Below, piece by piece: positions 45,826 through 58,234 of a stretch of DNA of 64,000 bases. Where the stretch lies: assembly GCA_035610365.1 (NCBI GenBank), contig CM069437.1:61776093-61840092 (forward strand), read 5' to 3'. The position numbers and the translations under genes were made by a program. The notes beneath the pieces are model-generated. The model had not been told where the DNA came from, made no database searches, and was given only the letters and a program-made list of their open reading frames with translations. This DNA comes from Aquatica leii (Eukaryota > Arthropoda > Insecta > Coleoptera > Lampyridae). Numbering within the stretch: position 1 is the first letter of the stretch; each line of letters starts with the position of its first letter.

Positions 45826-46789
45826 TTCTGATACATGTAAAGTGTTCTCTAGGCAATAAATTTTAGAGCAAAAGTGGAACTTCCAGAGGTTTAGCCAGGC
45901 TGAATTTCTGGCAATTGTTTCTCAACATCCATAGCCGCCGACTTGTGTAAAACTTTGTGGGTTTCTAGAATTTTCTGTGCCGACAGAAATGAAAAGTTTA
46001 AGTTTTTACTCAAAAAATTAGTCAGTTTGGAAATTAATGATCTCAAGATGTTTACTCTTATAACAGAAGAATAAATATTAATTCATATATTAGTGACATA
46101 GCCAGAGGGGATGGGGGCAGAAAACAAAAAATAAAGTGTAAAGAAAACGTTTGCTACATTATTTACTTGCATATGAAATAGTTTCAGCAGTATATGTTCA
46201 AATGGACACAGTAAATATATAAGCTGGATCAGTTTTTACAACTCTGGCAATAGTTCTTTCTGTAACTTACATGTTTGATAAAACTCATCATTTCATCAAA
46301 ATCTGAAAGAACTTTTTTCGAGGTTGTAAGTAACGAAAAAAAAAAGTTTGCAAAACAATAGTTTTTTGTCGTCTGAGTAAAAGTTTAGCTAGCATCTAGA
46401 ACACGTTGATAGCGAGGAAGCTTTGGTAAGTCTTGTTTGAGAGAAGTTTTTTGTTGACAGTTATCCAAAACTCTAAAAACGAATCTTGTTTTCTAAAAGA
46501 ATCTATTACAGTCCTTTAAGATACAAGCATAGTAGTTGAAACAACATTTTTTTATAATTATTTTTAATTTGTGTATTGATATAATAAAAAAACTCAAGTT
46601 TTGGCATCAAACCTACAATACTCAAATAATTTACCAAAATAGAGGTTATAGACCCGTGGGTGGTACCTATAAAGTCAGATACTTGGGCCAAACCAAAATG
46701 CAGCCTAGAAATGAGTAGCAGCATTTTCAGTACATAGCTGAAACACATAGGAAATGATACTGCTCTGGTTCAAGTAAGGACAGTGAAGG
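45826..46789. other. AT-rich spacer, no gene seen
   Basis: Nothing recognised on either strand. Confidence 0.4.
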
Positions 46790-49350
46790 TCTCGACTGCA
46801 ACAGTGTTAGATGGCCTCCATTTTGCCATCGCGAAGGCAACGGAAAATCACTCGATCGCAACTCTGTAGTACAATAAGCATGAAAATTTTAAATCAAATG
46901 GGTCTAAGTCCTAGGCAGACCTTAGATGGTCAGAGGCTGCTAAGAGTCTCCAGGTTATTTATGCGAATTTGTACGTGGAATGTTTGTAGAATGTATCAAA
47001 CAGGAAAAATAGAAAATTATATACAGGACATGAATGGGCTGAACTTCGATGTAATAGAAGTAAGCGAGATGAGATGGTCTAGTTGCGAGATTTACACAAT
47101 TAGTAAGCACCAAGTATATTTTTCTAAAAATAATGACGGGCGACACAAAACTGAGTATGCCCTATAATTGACAGCAGATTATATCGATCAGTAAATAATT
47201 TTGTGGTTATTTTTGAGAGAATACTTTTACTTCCACTAAACATCAAACATGTACAAGTCAATACTATGCAGATACACCTACGGCTGACAAACGTTATAAT
47301 GAAGCGGCGAGTTTTTACCATGACCTTCGACAAGCACTCAGGTAGTTAAACAAAAAAAGATATCACAATTATTATAGGCAATTTTAACGCCACATTGGGA
47401 AAGAGCAGCGGTAATGAACTTGTTGAACCATACGGACTAGGTAATACTTAATACATTTTTCAAAATACTAGCCTGTCCCTTATATACCTAGAAATCACAT
47501 GCAGATAGACCGGACCACATAATAAGAAACCAGACAGATTTTATGCTGATCAGTAGGCGTTATCGAAACATTTTCACCACAGTGAAAACTTACCCTGGCG
47601 CTGACATTCAGTCAGATCACGTCCCGTTGGTTGGCTCAGCTAAATTAAAGCTTAGATTGTCAAAAACAAAGGAATCTCAATATGACGAAACAAAACTAAA
47701 GAATCTAACAATAAAAAAACAAGCAAACCAACACCTTCTTGGAAAAATAAAAACCAACAACACGATTGAGGACGTGAATATCAAAATTGATAAACTAATA
47801 CTAAATCTAATGGAAGAATTCCGGAAAGTAAAAGACAAAGATCAAGAGAAATATAAATAAATTTAAATGAACATTCGGAAGGAAATAAGACAAGTTAAAG
47901 AAACATGAGTTTTAGAAAAATGCCTAGAAATATAAGACCTTGAAAAAAACATGACCGTTTCAACATGCATGGTAAGATCAAAGAAGTAAGTGGTATATAT
48001 AAAACATTTATAATTGGGCGCCTGCTAGATGAAAAACACAAAACCATCGTAGATAAAGACAAAAGAATTTACACCTGGAAGAAGTATATCAGCGTTCCAG
48101 AATGAGAGAACTGAAGCTCCAGTAATTAACGCCGACGTTGGTTCATGTATTACCGTTGATGAAGTGTGAAATCAGCTAAACAAATAAATAATGGAAAAGC
48201 TCCAAAAGCAAACGATCTTCATGCTGAATTTTTGAAATTACTTGACGAGGACGGAATAAAATTGCTAACAAAAATATTTAATCATATTTACGACACTCTA
48301 GGTATCCCTCGAAACTGTTTAAAGTCCACATTTATTCCTATACTCTAAAAAACAGTGCAAAACATTGCGAAGATTATACGTTAATTAGGCTCATGAACCA
48401 CTTTCTCAAATTATTTCTGAAAATTCATTAACGAATATATAACAAATGCGAGGAAAATATATAAAATACACAATTTGATTTCAAAGAAGCACTGGAACTA
48501 CAGAGGCTCTGTTCGCAATTTAGTTCCAGCAATGTAGCCTATGTTGGCTGAGATGTGTACATCTGTTTGATACATTATCAAAAAGCTTTTGATTAGGTCC
48601 AGCACAATAAAATGATAGAGGTACTAAAAACAAGAAACATCGGCGAGAAGAACTTACATCTTATAATAAATCTGTACTAGCACCAAACACCAAATATCAA
48701 AGTGGAGAATGATTATCAGAAGGAATAGATATAAAACGCGGTGTTAGGCAGGGTCGTGTTTTATCCCTTACTCTATTTAGCTTATACTTAGAGCATATAG
48801 TTAACATGGCAGTAGAGAATGCAGACGCTGAAGTGTCAATCAATGTAAAGAGATTGAACACTACGTTTAATGAGCAATGGGATCACTCTGTAGAAATTCC
48901 GCAAATAAAAAAGCAAGACCCACTTTCACTGAAATGGGAAAATTATTTAAAAGCAAAGACCTTAATTTACACACCAAACTAACACTATTTAAAAGTTATA
49001 TCTTGCTTGTGCTCTTATATGGTGCGGAATCCTAGACTTTGACGGAAGCGTCCACAAAAAAAACTTGAGACCTTTGAGATATAGTTATACAGACGAACTT
49101 TTAAAACTTCCTGGGTTGATCACGTCTCCAACAAGATGGTTTTAAAATGATTCAGAAAGAATATTTTGCACACATAATGAGGAACCAAAAGAGATATGGC
49201 CTCCTCCAATTGATACTCCATAGGAGAGTTTTAGGCATTTCTTGGTTAAAAAACATTAGAACTTAGTTTTCTAAGTCTACACGAAGACTGTTTAGAGCAG
49301 CAGTCAGTAAAGTTTAAATTGGTTTGCTTGTTGTCAACATCCGTTTTGTT
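46790..49350 (+). pseudogene. RTE-like non-LTR retrotransposon relic (endonuclease and RT)
   Basis: Plus-strand order: apurinic-type endonuclease with MRICTWNVCRMYQTGKIEN and GLNFDVIEVSEMRWSS (46960-47090), IIIGNFNATLGKS (about 47375), and YPGADIQSDHVPL, which keeps the SDH motif (about 47590). The reverse transcriptase follows, with INNGKAPKANDLHAEFLKL and TLGIPRNCLKSTFIPIL (48180-48345) and IKRGVRQGRVLSLTLFSLYL (48731-48790). The post-RT region then reads LVLLYGAES, TSWVDHVSN, RVLGISWLKNIR (to about 49260). The YxDD segment is missing: 48841 to 48940 appears deleted. Many stops and frameshifts occur. The gene content and order fit RTE-type elements. No poly-A or simple-repeat tail was bounded. 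Confidence 0.85.
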
Positions 49351-50204
49351 TTCCTCTTCATTTTCAAATTTATAAAATATCTGTAGTCGCTTCAGAAAAC
49401 TTTGCTAAAGTGTAATTATTTCTCGAGCAAAGTTTAAAGCGTATTGACATCTTGTTTGAAGTTAATCACTATACTGAAGAACTAAGTAAACAATAGTGTT
49501 CTAAATACCAACGCGACAAGTTGGGTTTGCACACTAGTCACTGCACCAGACGTATTATTCTTTTTTTATTAATTTATATCTGCGGGTGACAAAATATTAT
49601 TTTCAACATACACGATTTCTAGAAACATTGAAGAATTATAGTAAGAATCCAGAAAAAAATTATTGTGGGTTCAAAAAGTAGCTCGAACCTACAAACTCGA
49701 CGCCTATCTGGCGCGTATTTTTAACAAAACAAAACAAAAACGATTACTTGATTTTACCCCATTAGTTTCGTTTTTCTCGACACTTTTTAAAACTTTGCTA
49801 TAACTTTGCTACGTTGATTGAGCATTCTGGACAATGTTCTGCACTATCATAACGAACATTATCGATTGGCCTTGAAACACTACGTGTTTGAATCAAAACT
49901 TTATTTGAATGCTTCCGGTTTCTAGAACGTGCGCGACTCTTTCTTTTAGAAGAGATTTAGCGACAGTTGGTTTGAATTCTTTTAGTTTTTGTGCCATGGG
50001 ATGCGCCATCAGTTTACCGTCACGTCGCTTTAGAAACTACGTACTGACGACACAAATGTTCAACATTTGTGAAAAAAGAGACATATACAATTTTTTGTTT
50101 TAAATGCTATGCGGTTAAGTGCATCATAATGTCACATAGGATAACCCTACTCATGTGGGTATTATATTCTTTAACTACTTGTGGACAAGATATGTCAATT
50201 TAAT
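49351..50204. other. AT-rich spacer
   Basis: No gene recognised. Confidence 0.4.
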
Positions 50205-50560
50205 TTTTTTTTATTTAGTAGCGCTTGACGTGGTCTTATGAAGCCGCCCAACAAAGATTGAACCTAAAAGAATATTATTGTTGTCAACGCAGCAGCGCAC
50301 TAGGGTCAAATGCTTGCTGTTGCCAGCTTTCTTGCTTTGGCTTCTTAAGACCGTTGAGTTGGCACTCTTCGTAGCTGGTTTTTTTTCAATAGTGCCGACA
50401 CCAAGAATCCCATGCTGGTCTCTCAGATAGTGGAGTAATTGCAATGACGCAAAATAATTTTGGAACCAAGTATACTTCTACGCAAGGCTTGCACGATTTT
50501 GGACTCAAAACTTGGGTTTTTATTTTTATATATTGTTTACGGCTGCCTGTTGTTTTTTTC
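50205..50560 (-). pseudogene. piggyBac-type transposase relic, central fragment
   Basis: Minus strand: SKIVQALRRSILG (about 50520), then after a frame break LLHYLRDQHGILGVGTIEKK, LRSQSKKAGNSK and VRCCVDNNNILLGSIFVG. This follows the piggyBac pattern 'LL..L...GI.avGTi..n...' through 'v.w.Dn..v.l.S.f'. One of the conserved Asp positions (C-V-D-N) is present. Both ends are lost. Confidence 0.6.
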
Positions 50561-50739
50561 TTTGAATGGAACTATTATCTCGTACATAAACTGCTTGCGC
50601 TCGTTCTCCAGCGAGTTATAATTCTGTTTTATTTCCAATACAGATCGGATTTTATAAAACACATGTTCGTTTATGTGATTATTGTCGGAAAAATGTAGGA
50701 ATTTTTAAAGAGTCTGGTACTTTTTGGGCAACATGCTAG

Positions 50740-51170
50740 CTATCTGTTACATATCGTTATTTTGTATTAATCAAATATATTTAATCTAAATTATAATTAA
50801 CGGCTGCACTGTTTAATGGCGCTACTGATTGTCATTTCACTTTACGGGTGGAGATAAGCGAATTACAGCAACTAACGGCTATCTTACTCGTTTTTTGTCG
50901 CTTTAGCACGTTCGTGTACCTAGGTGTTATTTTGCGACATGTAAGTAGTTTTCTTTCTATTGAATTTTCTTTGGCAGCGATTTCTATTACGCTTTTAGCG
51001 GATGTGATAAGGAAAACGTATTCCAGGTATTGATGGAATTTTGTGTTTTGGGTTAATTAAACGACGTTACTAGGTAGGAAAGCAATTATCAAATATGGCG
51101 TTTTCACGTTATCTTTTTACCTTTTTTTAGCGGGGATTACTATGCTGTCGTTGTACCCGGCTGTTGAAGC
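50740..51170 (+). repeat. Dispersed repeat, copy 2
   Basis: Same-orientation partner of 29495-29930. It is about 80 percent similar by eye, with several small insertions. Confidence 0.7.
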
Positions 51171-51934
51171 TTCAATGTGAATTGTAAAAAAGCTTGTTGC
51201 TTACTACAGTTATTAATTTAAGTTCTATTTATGATCTTTCAGTCATCTAGATTCAGTTGTGTTTTGTTTTTCTATAAATACCATTATCCCATCCGAGCAA
51301 ACGCTGACTGGCTGGGAAAAGTGAGCTATAACTACATTCTAACGATGTAGGTTTAGTTTGGCTACTTTTAGTTTTGTGTTTTTTCAACGATTTGCTGTAT
51401 TAATGTTAACTTTTAGTTACTCGGCCGATGTATTTGTTTATTTTTAGCATTTTTAGTCAGATTAGCACTTTTGGGGTTTTTGAGTTTTGTGAAGAACTTT
51501 GTTTGCTCCTATTAATGCAGCCGATAGAACTTAGTTTTCCTGTATGATCTGAAAGAAACTTTTTTTTGCAGACAGTCTAAAAGGACCGTTATTGGTTAGT
51601 GTTTAAATTATAATGTATACATTTAAATTTTTGTGTTGAAATATTTATAATTTTTAAAAAATTTAATTTTAGGTGTAATTTAAACGTGAGAAATTTGTAA
51701 ACATACTTAATGATTACTACACATTTTAACATAATCCGTTTTGCTAACGTAAGTTATTGTACTAAATTGTAGACTGCCTTTATATGAGCAAATTACTAAG
51801 ATTATGTTACAACATAGTAACCTACATTTGAAGTTGTAATAGCTTAAAGTGCCGACTCTGTGTTTCACAACCATTGGAAATATTGTATAAGTACTCAACT
51901 GTTACTAATAAAATTATCATTCAACATTAACTTG
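51171..51934. other. Spacer left of the BEL element
   Basis: No gene. The 5' LTR of the BEL element would be expected here, but no LTR pair could be demonstrated. Confidence 0.4.
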
Positions 51935-52380
51935 TTTGATCACTAACACTTACCCTAGAATCTGGTATTGTTCAAATACTGATTACCTGGGTAAGTGTCA
52001 AACTATTAGGTACGAGCCACCACTGTGCTTAATATCTGGTCCATTGAGCAAAAAAGAAGACGAAAAAGTTCACCAGTAAATTAATAAGCTACGAAGTGAA
52101 AGAAGACGAAGACAACCTGTTAAAATAATTGCTATTACTACGATCCACCCACGTTCCAAAGCTACAAAAATACAGCCCTTTCAAACCAAGTAAGCCATCG
52201 AGATGACGACCATTATGGATGACTTGGCCCGCCAGCAAAAAGATTTGGAGACAAAAATTATCAAAGTTCTCAACAATGCCAAATAAGACTCCCAGTCCAG
52301 GAAAACTGAAGTTTACATATCCAGTGGACAAGCAACATTAGAAGAGTTATGGAACCAAGTTAAGAAGAATCATTCCAAAA
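51935..52380 (+). repeat. Left arm of BEL inverted repeat (5' leader and start of gag)
   Basis: TGTTTGATCACTAACACTTA through AAGAAGAATCATTCC. The reverse complement of 55585-56130 matches it along its length with several indels. It includes the probable gag start (ATGGATGACTTGGCC, about 52215). Confidence 0.85.
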
Positions 52381-53668
52381 TAAAAAGATTCGACACCCCG
52401 CAGCATTCATACTTCGAAACCAATTATATTAATCAAATCCAGGAGAAATATGAAGAGGCGAAAACTTATTTGGAGAAATGTTCATGAGCTTTCCTAATTC
52501 AAGAATTGACCACGTCTGTGGAACAACACACAAACAATGCCGAGCCACCCCAACGCCAACAAGAAACCGCATTCTCAGAAGATTTATGGCCAGAAAATGA
52601 GCAGTCACTACGTCGAAAGAAACATCTATTTGAATTCAACAACTGGACCAAACTATCTAATTAATTAACTAAGAATTACAAGAAGACAAATTAAAAATAC
52701 GATATGAACTGTTGTTCCAGAAGATTGAAAAGCAGTGGGAAACCATCCAAAAACTCCACAAAGAAATTATGGTATATGAAATTAATTTCCGAGACAGCTA
52801 CTTCCCAAATGAAACCTATTTGTTAGTCTAGCGGTCTTAAGGACAATAGATTGTTAACACTCACAAGATCCCCGAAATATCTGAACTAAACCTAAAACTT
52901 TCTAAAATTGTAATTCCATTTTTTGACGAAAGCTATGAAAACTGGCCTACCTTTAATGACATTTTCCTTAAAGTTATTCATGAAAATCTATGCTTAACCA
53001 AAATTGAAAAAATGCAATATCTTAAAAACCACATCCGAGGGCAATCAAACCGTATGGTGCAACATTTATAAATTACCGACGTCAACTATGAAGTTGCTTG
53101 GGAGCTACTTTAGAAACGGTACCAAAATCAAAGATTTTTCGTTTCCAAGTTAATTGACAAAATTATAGACATACCTCTAATCCAGAATTAATCAACGGAT
53201 AAACTGCGACAACTACATGATGTTATCACCGAATGTTTAACAGCAGTTAACAACTTAGGCGTTAATACTACCTTCTGGGAACCGATAGTTGCACGCATCG
53301 TAACTCGAAAGTGGGTTCAAGAAACCAATCGTCTATACGAACAATCACTGAAGCCACCACACGAAATCCATGACTTACAAGTGTTAATGGACTTTCTGAA
53401 CCGAAGATTTCAGTCATTAGAAGCAATCACTGTAGCCAAGAAGACATGGTATAACAACATGCATCAGAGTTCTAGATTTAGCAACTACAATTCCAATCCT
53501 CAATTTATAATCCACAATCCCAACTACTGCGGATACTGCAAGCAACAACATCTCATATATGTGTGCCAAAAGTTTAAAGCTCTGTCCGCTACTGGCAGGA
53601 CTCAATTCATTAAAGAACGACGACTCTGCTTGAACTACACTTTTGGCCACGGCCCTTGTACGAATTAA
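52215..53668 (+). pseudogene. BEL/Pao gag relic
   Basis: The start reads MDDLARQQKDLETKIIKVLN, then a stop. Later the typical BEL capsid region appears: LSKIVIPFFDESYENWPTFN and DIFLKVIHENLCLTKIEKMQ (52895-53015), then YEVAWELL and LRQLHDVITECLTAVNNLG. The zinc-binding end has CGYCKQQHLIYVC and FIKERRLCLNY...GHGPC (53520-53660). Stops break it at several places. The final cysteine of the second knuckle motif is changed (LCLNY for LC.NC). Confidence 0.85.
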
Positions 53669-53689
53669 ATTAGGAACAGGAACCATGGA

Positions 53690-54314
53690 ATGTTTATGAG
53701 TGCTGATGATCCCGGATCGCAATCATCATTCGTGACAGAAAAAGCAGCACAATCATTGGGACTACCAAGAAATAAGATAAGCGCTGAAATAACAGGGCTA
53801 GGAGCAGGAGACCAAAAAATCGCAACCACAAAAATTCAAGTTGAAGTACACCCACGTTTTCCCAGCAACTTCATACTAACTGTAAAGTTTCTGGTGATGT
53901 CAAAGTTAACACAATCATTACCAAGCTATGAAATAGAATACACCAGATCGAACCAACTACATTCTTGCAGACCGCACATACAACAAGTCCGGCCCAATTG
54001 ATGCCATCTTGGGGGTCGAAAATTTTGGAAAAATAATTCTGCAAGGTCTCGAAAAAACCAAAGATAGTTTACTGAGTCAACAGACGGGACTAGGTTGGAG
54101 ATTATCAAGAAATGCGAAAGAATATCAACACAATTGCATCAAAATTATCAGCATCATTAGCCGCACCGAAGAAGACAAACAGTTAACAAAGTTTTGGAAT
54201 CTGGAAGAAGTGGCAATGAAAAAAATCATGTCTCCAGATCACGCAGCATGTGAAAAACATTACACTAAGACGACTAAAAGAAACTCAAGTGGAACTTACA
54301 TAGTCCAAATCTAA
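53690..54314 (+). pseudogene. BEL/Pao protease and first part of RT region
   Basis: Begins with ADDPGSQSSFVTEKAAQSLG, the BEL protease active site with DSG changed to DPG. It continues with ITGLGAGDQKIATTKIQVEV and, after a frame change, GPIDAILGVENFGKI. The start of the RT-connecting region follows, LTKFWNLEEVAMKKIMSPDH and AACEKHYTKTTKR. After GTYIVQ the sequence jumps to the integrase region. No RT catalytic motif is present, so about 2 kb encoding RT and RNase H has been deleted near 54315. Confidence 0.85.
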
Positions 54315-54343
54315 TTATCAATAAATTTTCATCATTAACAACA

Positions 54344-55460
54344 GTGGTCCGAGTTATGTCGTATTGCAGAAGATTCATCAACCACATTAAAAAACAGCCA
54401 AAGCAAACTGGACGTATGTTGGTTTCAGAATTGAATGCCACACAACTGGTTAAACAAATTCGACAAGAAACAATGTACAAAGAACTCAGGACACCGCAAT
54501 TGGAAAAACCGCTTGAGAAACATAGCAACATCTTGAACCTGGATCCATTCATCGACAACAATGACATTATTCGAGTAGGGGGTAGGTTAAGGAATTCTTC
54601 ACTAGCATATGAACAAAACCACCCAATTGTATTGCATTTCCACAGCCACCTATCACAATTAATAGTCCAGGATGCTTATCTACAGATACTACATGGAGGA
54701 AATCTAACTACACTAAACTACGTCTCAAGAAAATTTTGGATAATTAATGGAAAGAAAACAGTTCGTTTTATCATCAACAAATGTATCAAATGCATTCGTT
54801 ACATAGCCCATACAGCAAATCAAATTATGGGAAACTTGCCTTCCCGTAGAGTTACACTATCACCACCATTTCTTCATTCCGCAGTGGACTATGCCGGGCC
54901 CATCCAGATAAAAGCAAGCAAAGAGAGAGGGTATCATTTTTACAATGGTTACATAGCCATTTCGGTATGCCTCGACAAAGGCCATCTACTTAGATGTCGT
55001 AAACGATATGACTACGGACGCATTCCTGGCAGCATTTCGAAGATTTACCGCAAGAAGAGGTCGATGTGCTCATATGTACAACGGCAATGGTACCAATTTT
55101 GACGGTGCTAGTAAATTCTTGGAAAGAGAAGTGGATCAACATCATCAATCAATCGGACGTACAGGATCCTCTGGCAACATCTGGTACTCAATGGCATTTT
55201 ATTCCCCCGGCAGCTCTTCATTTTGGAGGATTATGGGAAACAGGAGTTAAATCAATGAAATATCATTTTAAACGCGTAATTGGAAACTCAACCTTAACTT
55301 ATGAAGAACTAACAACGTTACAACACCAAATAGAAACCTGCCTAAATTCAAGACTGTTGTGTCCATTAACCAACAACATCAATAACATCGAAGTTTTAAC
55401 ACCAGGACACTTTCTTATTAGGAGAGCGATTGTATCTCCAAAACCCTGTAACAACTAACA
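54344..55460 (+). pseudogene. BEL/Pao integrase relic
   Basis: A 252-codon open frame starts with the pre-integrase region: IIRVGGRLRNSSLAYEQNHP, LIVQDAYLQILHGGNLTTLN and KCIKCIRY (zinc site H-H-C-C). It continues into the core at AVDYAGPIQIK (first catalytic Asp). After frame changes, MYNGNGTNFDGASKFL has Gly-Asn where Asp-Asn should be, so the second catalytic Asp is lost. TQWHFIPPAALHFGGLWETG and VKSMKYHFKRVIGNSTLTYE follow, keeping the Glu of LWE. It ends in LTPGHFLIRRAI, as in the family. The copy is dead. Confidence 0.9.
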
Positions 55461-55584
55461 TCAATACAAATAGAAGAAGGACTTCTGGCACTTTAGACTA
55501 CCTCAATACACTTCAACAAAGGTACAAATGGAAAACCTGCCAGGAAAATTTAAAAGTGGGAAATCAAGTAATATCAAAATATGT

Positions 55585-56130
55585 AATTTTGGAATAATTC
55601 TTCTTAACTTGGTTTTATAACTCTTCTAATCTTGCTTGTCGAGTGGATATGTAAACTTTAGTTTTCCTGGACTGGGAGTTTTTTTTGCATAGGTGAGAAA
55701 TTGGATATTTTTTTTCCCAAATCTTTTTGCTGGCAGGCCAGGTCGTTCATTTCATTCATAATGGTGTCCATCTCGATGGCTCACTTGGTTTGAAAGGGCT
55801 GTATTTTTGTAGGTTTGGACCGTTGGTGGACCGTGGTAATGGTAATTATTTTAACAGGTTGGTAAGGTTGTTAAAAATTCTTCTTGTTGATTCGGTCCGT
55901 AGGTGAACCGTGGTAATGGCAATTATTTTAACAGGTTGTTAAAATTCTTCGTCTTCTTTCACTTCGTAGCTTGTGAATTTACTGGTGGACTTCTTCGTCT
56001 ATTTCTTTGCTCAAATGACCATATATTAAACACAGTGGTGGTTCGTACTTAATAGTTTAAAACTTACTCAGATAATGAGTATTTGAACAATACCAGATTC
56101 TAGGGTAAGTGTTAGTGATCAAACAACTTA
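55585..56130 (-). repeat. Right arm of BEL inverted repeat
   Basis: Reverse copy of the BEL 5' leader and gag start. The minus strand reads NDLACQQKDLGKKNIQ and then the same leader sequence out to GTTTGATCACTAACAC (about 56128-56113). The region GGTTGGTAAGGTTGTTAAAAATTC / GGTTGTTAAAATTC (55855-55950) contains a local duplication absent from the left arm. Confidence 0.85.
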
Positions 56131-58234
56131 TTCTTATTATGATTAAGTTTGTGTATGTATCACATAGTATAATCTAGTGTGGTGCTATATAGTGTGATAG
56201 AATGCTGTGATAGTATATGATAAACAAACGAGTGTTGCTTAAGTTTTTTTTATCAATATCATCATTGGCGGTAAGAGTAGAAATACCTGTTGTTGCATAA
56301 GTTAAACGATTTGGATCTTTGTTTTTTTTGGTATATTTATTATCTCATATCACAAAATCTAGATGATCAATAAAATTATTTAACCTAAAAGCACTTTAAA
56401 CTTACTTTTCCTTCAACACAATTAAGGTAAAGTTCCTTTTGTCATAAATTTTCTATTTGGGGTGTTTTTTTATACAAAAGTTTGATGGTAATATGCATGA
56501 AAGTAATCTTGGGTAAACAGTACGATTTCTACGATATGTCAATTTGTAATTTTTACCTGATAAGATGCAATTGTGCTTAGCTGTGTTTTAAATAAAATAT
56601 GTTTATTTTTACAACGCAGTAATTCTCTTGTATACAGAAGAGATTACTTTGATTTTCAAGCTCAATAATTTTGTGCACCGTAGTGATAATGCGAAAAATC
56701 ATATCTGGTAATGGAATGTTTGCATTTACATAGCGTATAGCGGAATAACACCAGTGGAGTGTTGCAAAAACGAAAAAAGGCTCGATTTGTTTTATTTTAG
56801 AAATTTAAATAGAATTAATCGTAGTTCCGAAACAAAATAGCAATTTAATATTTTTATGTGCAAACACATTTTTAGAGAAAGATTTATTAACAAATCACCA
56901 TAAAAGAGAAATGTCATAAATTTTACTGCGTCTAAAATGTACAACTACGACAGTAAAATTTTATGTGTAAAAGCACACTTTTCTATCTATAAGAATAGAA
57001 AACTAAACTTGAGAAAATCTCAATTTACATTTTAAAACTTAGTACAAACGCTTTGTATGTAAGGAGATAAGTGGCAAAACTTCGATACCAAAATCTTGTT
57101 TACATTATTGATGTTGCAGCAGTAAAACGAGTACAAAGTATAAAGACCACATGCAAACTTTTCTCTTGTTTTGTGTACATACTTAAATATTTCGAGTTTG
57201 TTTTTAAGTATTTATTTGTTAATTGCTTTTCAATTTTATTAAAGCCCGAGGGATTGTGTAAATTATTAACATTTTATGCTCCATACGTTAAGTAGTGCTA
57301 AATGGGTTTTCATTCATTTTATCTTTAGTATTTTTCTTTTAAGTTTGAGAAGCTTATTCTTGTTTTTAATCGGATACCATGTTTGTTTTCAAAAACATTA
57401 AAAGATATATCTAACGCGAGGTTTTTTACGTATAAACTTTGATGCAATTTAAAAGATAATCTACAAGCAAATTCAAAATATCACTAAAGAATCAAAAAGC
57501 GTTAAAACTTGATATCAACTCAAATATGTTTTCAATGGTTGGTCAATTATCCGGTAAACAAATTCAAACATAAAAAAAGAATTATCAATTTGCGTCCTGG
57601 AGATAAAAAGTATTTGTGTGCAGGTACTGGTAAAAAATAATATGAAAAAAAAACAATAAAAAAGCAATTTTAAAACTAAAATTACCAATTAATCTCAAAT
57701 TTTATAATAATTATTTTTATGTATACTTACAGGGTTTTTCAGGTAACTTGTTCGTTAAAAGTTTTTATACTTCCAATCATAATTTAATTTTGATTTTTTA
57801 AAGTATTAAGCAAATGCTTATTGGCTTTATAATTAAAATATATTCAAGAACGGTTATACGGTTATACCGGAAGTGACATCAACTTTTTTTTTTAATTTTT
57901 ACATTTGTAACATCAACTTTAAACATTTATATCTTGTCAAATATTGTAGTTTAAGCTGCGTTATTGCTATAACTATTTATTAAAATTATTATTTTTTAAA
58001 CAACTCTTTGTAAATGTCGAATGCACATACAGAGTGTTCATAATATAATGCCAATGTTAACAACTTTTATACGCGTAAAACTCAATTTTTTCAAACGGAA
58101 CGGCTTGTACATATTAGAATGGTTCAGAACACGATAAAATTCTGCATGAATTGGTATAAGAGTTCCGTATACCGATTTTTAACAGTTATAAGGAGATGTT
58201 TGATATTAGTACAAATTTCAATATTCCACGTAGT
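56131..58234. other. AT-rich spacer, no gene seen
   Basis: 2.1 kb. One 74-codon open frame (57071-57295) has no recognisable domain. Nothing else was found. Confidence 0.4.

Noticed and set aside
57071..57295. 74-codon open frame
   Set aside because: No recognisable motif, no splice or promoter evidence, surrounded by AT-rich non-coding sequence.
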